Positions 23,524-27,123 of a DNA stretch of 27,123 bases are shown piece after piece. Position 1 is the stretch's first letter. The number at the start of each line of letters is the position of its first letter. A program made the position numbers and the translations under genes. Below the pieces are notes generated by a model that ran no database searches, was not told the DNA's origin, and worked only from the letters and a program-made list of their open reading frames with translations. This stretch comes from Pseudomonadota bacterium (lineage in GTDB: Bacteria > Pseudomonadota > Gammaproteobacteria > Burkholderiales > Ferrovaceae): NCBI GenBank assembly GCA_021811005.1, contig JAJZPY010000009.1:1-27123 (forward strand). Reading direction: 5' to 3'.

Positions 23524-24488
23524 AATTTCACCACATTCAAACGGCCCATTTTATCACCACGGGGCCGTGAAACTTCGTCGCCGGCAAGGCCGTCACCTTT
23601 GCGTCGATCCCTCAGAAACTGGATGAACGCCCGCAAAGGCGCTGAAAGCTGATGGCGGCCCGCGTAATAAAGGTAGTAACTGTGGGACTGCGGAGACCAA
23701 TCCCTCAGCAAGGGAACCAGCAACCCTCGCCGGATATCTTCTTCGATGTAAGCCTCCACGGCGTACCCTATGCCCACCCCATCCTTAGCCGCCCTCACCA
23801 TGAGATCGATGTCGTTCACGATCAACGGCCCGTTTACTGCGATTTCTATTTTTTTCTTGTTCTTCTCAAATTCCCAGGGCACCACTTGCTGGCTGGCCAG
23901 CCGATAGCGGATGCACTCATGGCGCTGCAAGTCCTGTGGCGTTCTGGGTGCCGGATGGCGGGCCAGATAAGCCGGAGAGGCCATGGCGATGAGACGCGAA
24001 GGAGCGCTTGCCTGAACCAGCAACATGTCCTGGGCGATGCGGCGCCCGTAACGGATGCCTGCATCATAGCGCCCCATCACCAATTCGCTGCTGGTGTTAT
24101 CAACCGTGATGTCGAGCTGGATGGCCGGGTAATGGGCAAGGAAATCCCGCAGCAACGGGGCAAGAATCAGCTGGGCCGGAACTGAAGACACGCTCAGTCG
24201 CAATGTGCCCATGGGGGTGTCCCGAAAATCGTTGATGGATTCCACCGCCGCATGAAGGGCATCAAAAGCCGGGCGAATCCGGGCCAGCAGACGCTCCCCG
24301 GCTTCGGTGAGCGACAGGCTGCGCGTGGTTCGGTGCAACAGGCGAACACCCAAACGGCTTTCCAGGGTCCGCACGGTCTGGCTTAACGTGGACGGGGCCA
24401 TGTCCAGCGCTGCGGCGGCACGGGCAAAATTCCCTCGTTCAATCACGGTCATGAACGCCTTCAGTTCTGCGAATTCGGCCCCGCGCAT
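23520..24488 (-). CDS. LysR-family transcriptional regulator
   Basis: From ATG 24486-24488 the product has 322 residues. GGGAG lies about 6 bases upstream, and a TTG 15 bases earlier is less likely. The winged helix-turn-helix is at about residues 8-60, with FMTVIERGNFARAAAALD and RTLESRLGVRLLHRTTRSL. The LysR substrate-binding fold follows, with GTLRLSVSS near 90 and DLMVRAAKDGVGIGYAVE. The tail is longer and more charged than usual. It is divergent from emrA with a 101-base A/T-rich gap, a classic LysR arrangement, so control of emrAB is inferred. The inducer is unknown. Its stop overlaps the queC start. Confidence 0.93.
   Translation of the reverse strand: MRGAEFAELKAFMTVIERGNFARAAAALDMAPSTLSQTVRTLESRLGVRLLHRTTRSLSLTEAGERLLARIRPAFDALHAAVESINDFRDTPMGTLRLSVSSVPAQLILAPLLRDFLAHYPAIQLDITVDNTSSELVMGRYDAGIRYGRRIAQDMLLVQASAPSRLIAMASPAYLARHPAPRTPQDLQRHECIRYRLASQQVVPWEFEKNKKKIEIAVNGPLIVNDIDLMVRAAKDGVGIGYAVEAYIEEDIRRGLLVPLLRDWSPQSHSYYLYYAGRHQLSAPLRAFIQFLRDRRKGDGLAGDEVSRPRGDKMGRLNVVKL
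23548..23556 (-). promoter_or_regulatory. Candidate internal promoter for the que genes
   Basis: The minus strand reads TGATAAAAT, an extended -10 form (TGn-TAAAAT), inside the 3' end of the lysR gene. It would start transcription near 23541, about 18 bases before the queC GTG. There is no clear -35. It would free the housekeeping que genes from lysR transcription. The evidence is one short motif only. Confidence 0.3.
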
Positions 24489-24589
24489 TATTCGCTCCCA
24501 CAAAATAGTGTATTTGTATTATGTATCTTTATCACAATAATCCACAACCTTTAGACTGATTCTTTTGGCATATCCCAGGCTTTCCGTTC
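24489..24589. promoter_or_regulatory. Divergent lysR / emrA promoter region
   Basis: This 101-base gap is markedly A/T-richer than its surroundings, especially 24500-24545. For emrA, TTATCA followed after 17 bases by TAGACT (24551-24556) is a plausible promoter. TATTGTGATAAAG on the minus strand could belong to a lysR promoter. No single T-N11-A LysR box stands out clearly enough to mark. Confidence 0.4.
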
Positions 24590-25627
24590 ATGAATGACGA
24601 AAATTCCCGCCCGAGTTGGCTCGAAAGACACCGCCGGCTGATGCTCATCGGCGGTCCTATCCTGATTTTGCTGGTATCAGGATTCCTTTATTTCCGCAGC
24701 CTGCGCACCGTCTCCACGGATGATGCCTACGTGGCCTCTGCCCGCACCCAGATCAGCACCAACATTTCCGGGCGGGTGGTCGAGATTGACGTCAAGGACA
24801 ACCAAACCGTCCGCCGGGGTGACCTCCTGTTCAAGCTCGACGCACGAGACTTCGAAATCGCCGCGGCAGATGCCCGGGCGCGCCTGGCACAGGCCCAGCT
24901 TGAAATCGCAGGGCTGAAAGCCGCTTACCGACAGCGCCAGGCCGAAGTGTCTGCCGACCTCGAAACGCTGGGCTACCAGGAGCACGAATACCAGCGCCAG
25001 AAAAAACTCGCCGCTCAGGGCATTTCCTCGCAAGCCCAGCTGGACCAGGCAGAACACGCCTGGAGCCAGGCCCAGCAGAAGGTGCGTGCCAGCGAGCAGG
25101 CAAAAAACAATGCCCTGGCTGCACTCGATCAGCGACCCGAACAGGCTGTTGCGGACCATCCGTCGGTGCGGCAGGCTCAGGCCGCACTGGACCGTGCGCT
25201 GCTCAATCTCTCGTATACCGTGGTCAAGGCCCCCCAGGATGGCATCGTATCCAAGGTGGAGCAGTTGCAGGTTGGCGATTACGTGAATGCGGCTTCGCCC
25301 CTGTTTGCACTGGTATCCGACCGGAACATTTGGGTGGAAGCCAATTTCAGGGAAACCGATCTTGTCCGCATGCGCCCCGGACAACCCGCAGACGTGGAAA
25401 TCGACGCCTACCCCGACCGAAAGTTCCACGGCCATGTGCAGAGCCTGAGCCCCGGGACCGGATCGAGCTTTTCGCTCCTCCCCCCTGAAAACGCCACGGG
25501 CAACTGGGTAAAGGTGGTGCAACGCCTGCCCGTTCGCATCGCCATCGACGATGCCGACCTTCGCCAACCCCTGCAGGCCGGCTTGAGCGCGACGGTGGAC
25601 GTGGATGTACGCCATGAGCACCCCTGA
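24590..25627 (+). CDS. emrA: HlyD/EmrA-family efflux periplasmic adaptor
   Basis: EmrA is the membrane-fusion protein that links an EmrB-type pump to an outer-membrane channel for drug export. The 345 residues show a cytoplasmic tail with WLERHRRL, one membrane anchor at about 17-36, then STDDAYVASARTQISTNISGRV and VRRGDLLFKLD of the lipoyl-like domain. A coiled-coil hairpin rich in Ala, Gln and Glu follows at about 85-190, then YTVVKAPQDGIVSKV, and a beta-barrel with NIWVEANFRETDLVRMRPGQPADVEID split over two segments. The emrB start lies inside its last codons (14-base overlap). Confidence 0.93.
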   Translation: MNDENSRPSWLERHRRLMLIGGPILILLVSGFLYFRSLRTVSTDDAYVASARTQISTNISGRVVEIDVKDNQTVRRGDLLFKLDARDFEIAAADARARLAQAQLEIAGLKAAYRQRQAEVSADLETLGYQEHEYQRQKKLAAQGISSQAQLDQAEHAWSQAQQKVRASEQAKNNALAALDQRPEQAVADHPSVRQAQAALDRALLNLSYTVVKAPQDGIVSKVEQLQVGDYVNAASPLFALVSDRNIWVEANFRETDLVRMRPGQPADVEIDAYPDRKFHGHVQSLSPGTGSSFSLLPPENATGNWVKVVQRLPVRIAIDDADLRQPLQAGLSATVDVDVRHEHP

Positions 25628-27123
25628 AGCCACCAGTCTCAATCGTCCGCTCATCACGGTCTCTGTGATGGCTGCCACCATCATGCAAGCGCTCGACTCG
25701 ACGATTGCCAATGTGGCGCTGCCAAAAATGCAGGGCACGTTGTCGGCCACCCAGGACCAGATGGCCTGGGTGCTCACCTCCTACATCGTGGCCGCGGCCA
25801 TCATGATTCCGTTGACGGGATGGCTGGCCCAGCGTTTTGGCCGCAAGCCGGTCTTCCTTATTTCCGTGGTGGGATTCACGATCACTTCCGCGCTCTGCGG
25901 GATTGCGACCTCCCTGCCTGAAATCGTGCTGTTTCGGCTATTGCAGGGAATTTCCGGCGCAGCGCTGGTCCCCCTGTCGCAGGCAGTGCTGTTTGACATC
26001 AACCCGCCTGAAAACCATGGCCGTGCCATGGCGGTTTGGGGGATAGGCGTCACCATGGGTCCCATCATCGGCCCTGCGCTGGGGGGATGGCTCACCGACC
26101 ATTACAGCTGGCGCTGGGTTTTCTTCATCAATGTGCCCATCGGCATTCTGGCCTACCTGGGACTTTCCATTTCAATGCCGAACACGAAAAAGCTCGTCAG
26201 CAATTTCGATTTTTTCGGCTTCGGGACACTGGCATTGGGCATTGGCTCCTTGCAGTTATTGCTGGACCGCGGAGAACTGAAGGACTGGTTTTCCTCTTCC
26301 GAAATCCTGCTGTACGCGCTCATCATCGCCATCGCCTTTTATCTGTTTGTTGTTCACACGCTGTCGCGGAGCCGTCCTTTTCTGAGCCCCGCCTTATTTG
26401 CAGACCGGAATTTCCTGACCGCAAACGTTTTCATTTTTCTGATCGGGGTGGTTCTTTTTGCCACGCTCGCGCTGGTTCCCCCCATGCTTCAGAACGAAAT
26501 GGATTATCCCGTCGTGCTCACCGGGTTGGTGACGGCGCCAAGAGGAGCCGGCACCATGCTGGCAATGATCGTGGTGGGACGCCTGATGGGACGGTTCGAT
26601 CCGCGCCTGATCATGGGAGTGGGTTTGGGGCTGACCGCCGTGTCTCTGTGGCAGATGACGCATTTCGATCTGCTCATGGATGAAGGCCCCATCATTTATA
26701 CCGGCATTCTCCAGGGATTTGGCATCGGGCTATCGTATGTGCCCCTATCCACCGTCGCCTTCAGCACGCTGCCTTCGCCTCTGCGCAATGAGGGCACGGC
26801 CTTTTTCAATCTCCTTCGCAATATCGGCAGCGCGATCGGCATTTCCATCGTGCAAACCCTGCTGACGCAGAATACCCAGATCATGCACGCCACGCTTGCA
26901 GAACACATCACGCCCTATGCCCTGCAGCATCCGGCACTTTCCGCCAGCCCCATGAATCCGGCAGACCCCGTTGGCCTTCGTCTGCTCAACGGCCAGCTGA
27001 CCCATCAGGCAGCCATGATTGCTTACAACAACGATTATCAGATGATGATGATCGTGACGATTGCCGTGTTGCCCTTGCTGCTGCTATTGCGCCCGCCCGC
27101 GCACAAGCCTCGCGCAGCTGAAA
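25614..27123 (+). CDS. emrB: DHA2-family drug:H+ antiporter EmrB (partial, 3' end outside window)
   Basis: EmrB is the 14-span major-facilitator pump that exports hydrophobic drugs with EmrA. About 503 codons are visible from ATG 25614 with no stop, and the family length is about 510, so only the last few residues are missing. Marks are LDSTIANVALPKMQG in span 1, motif A GWLAQRFGRKPVFL, LFRLLQGISGAALVPLSQA, and motif C GPIIGPALGGWL followed by WRWVFFINVPIG. The start overlaps emrA. The final visible residues are basic (PPAHKPRAAE), as in a cytoplasmic tail. No outer-membrane channel gene is visible within the window. Confidence 0.93.
   Translation, partial: MSTPEATSLNRPLITVSVMAATIMQALDSTIANVALPKMQGTLSATQDQMAWVLTSYIVAAAIMIPLTGWLAQRFGRKPVFLISVVGFTITSALCGIATSLPEIVLFRLLQGISGAALVPLSQAVLFDINPPENHGRAMAVWGIGVTMGPIIGPALGGWLTDHYSWRWVFFINVPIGILAYLGLSISMPNTKKLVSNFDFFGFGTLALGIGSLQLLLDRGELKDWFSSSEILLYALIIAIAFYLFVVHTLSRSRPFLSPALFADRNFLTANVFIFLIGVVLFATLALVPPMLQNEMDYPVVLTGLVTAPRGAGTMLAMIVVGRLMGRFDPRLIMGVGLGLTAVSLWQMTHFDLLMDEGPIIYTGILQGFGIGLSYVPLSTVAFSTLPSPLRNEGTAFFNLLRNIGSAIGISIVQTLLTQNTQIMHATLAEHITPYALQHPALSASPMNPADPVGLRLLNGQLTHQAAMIAYNNDYQMMMIVTIAVLPLLLLLRPPAHKPRAAE

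Noticed and set aside
23524..23600. preQ1 riboswitch before queC
   Set aside because: The sequence is coding (lysR) and shows no preQ1 aptamer pattern.
24489..24589. A specific LysR T-N11-A box
   Set aside because: Several weak matches exist in A/T-rich sequence and none has convincing dyad symmetry.
1..27123. tRNA genes, CRISPR arrays, insertion sequences, prophage or defence genes
   Set aside because: No cloverleaf, regularly spaced direct repeats, transposase motifs or phage-like genes were found. All sizeable regions are accounted for by housekeeping or transport genes.

Overview
The window looks like chromosomal DNA of a GC-rich Gram-negative proteobacterium, most likely a betaproteobacterium. 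This rests on the division/cell-wall gene order, a type A RNase P RNA next to mraZ, a QueE with the long CX14CX2C loop, and the rubrerythrin / Fe-S oxidoreductase / DUF3501 trio. Genus cannot be fixed from sequence reading alone. There are no tRNAs, rRNAs, insertion sequences, CRISPR arrays or phage genes. Coding density is very high and no gene-free stretch exceeds 300 bases.

Region 1 (1-12201, minus strand) is a dcw (division and cell wall) cluster read from right to left: mraZ, rsmH, ftsL, ftsI, murE, murF, mraY, murD, ftsW, murG and murC, the last cut by the window edge. Nearly every junction is a 4-base start/stop overlap, so the genes are probably translationally coupled. A strong sigma70-type promoter precedes mraZ. 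Between its -10 box and the Shine-Dalgarno region lies a run of TGGGN-like repeats at 10-base steps that fits a MraZ autoregulatory operator.

Region 2 (12261-13803) holds rnpB (RNase P RNA) and pyrC, both on the minus strand. The rnpB -10 box appears to be built from the last codon and stop codon of pyrC.

Region 3 (13746-16114, plus strand) is a ferrous-iron uptake operon: feoA, a short feoB, and a 51-residue Cys-rich single-span membrane protein. A Fur-box-like palindrome lies between its -35 and -10 elements. glmS converges on it from the right.

Region 4 (18042-20517, minus strand) is a rubrerythrin, a GlpC/HdrD-like Fe-S oxidoreductase and a DUF3501 protein. This is a recurrent oxidative-stress-type module, and its promoter overlaps an inverted repeat resembling a Per box.

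Region 5 (20548-24488, minus strand) runs lysR, queC, a queD homologue, queE and rppH. The queD homologue is the most unusual gene in the window. It encodes three tandem QueD/6-pyruvoyl-tetrahydropterin-synthase domains in one chain, with the catalytic residues divided among the domains. Together QueC, QueD and QueE would make preQ0, the queuosine precursor.

Region 6 (24590-27123, plus strand) is an emrA-emrB multidrug efflux pair divergent from the lysR gene, with emrB cut by the right edge.
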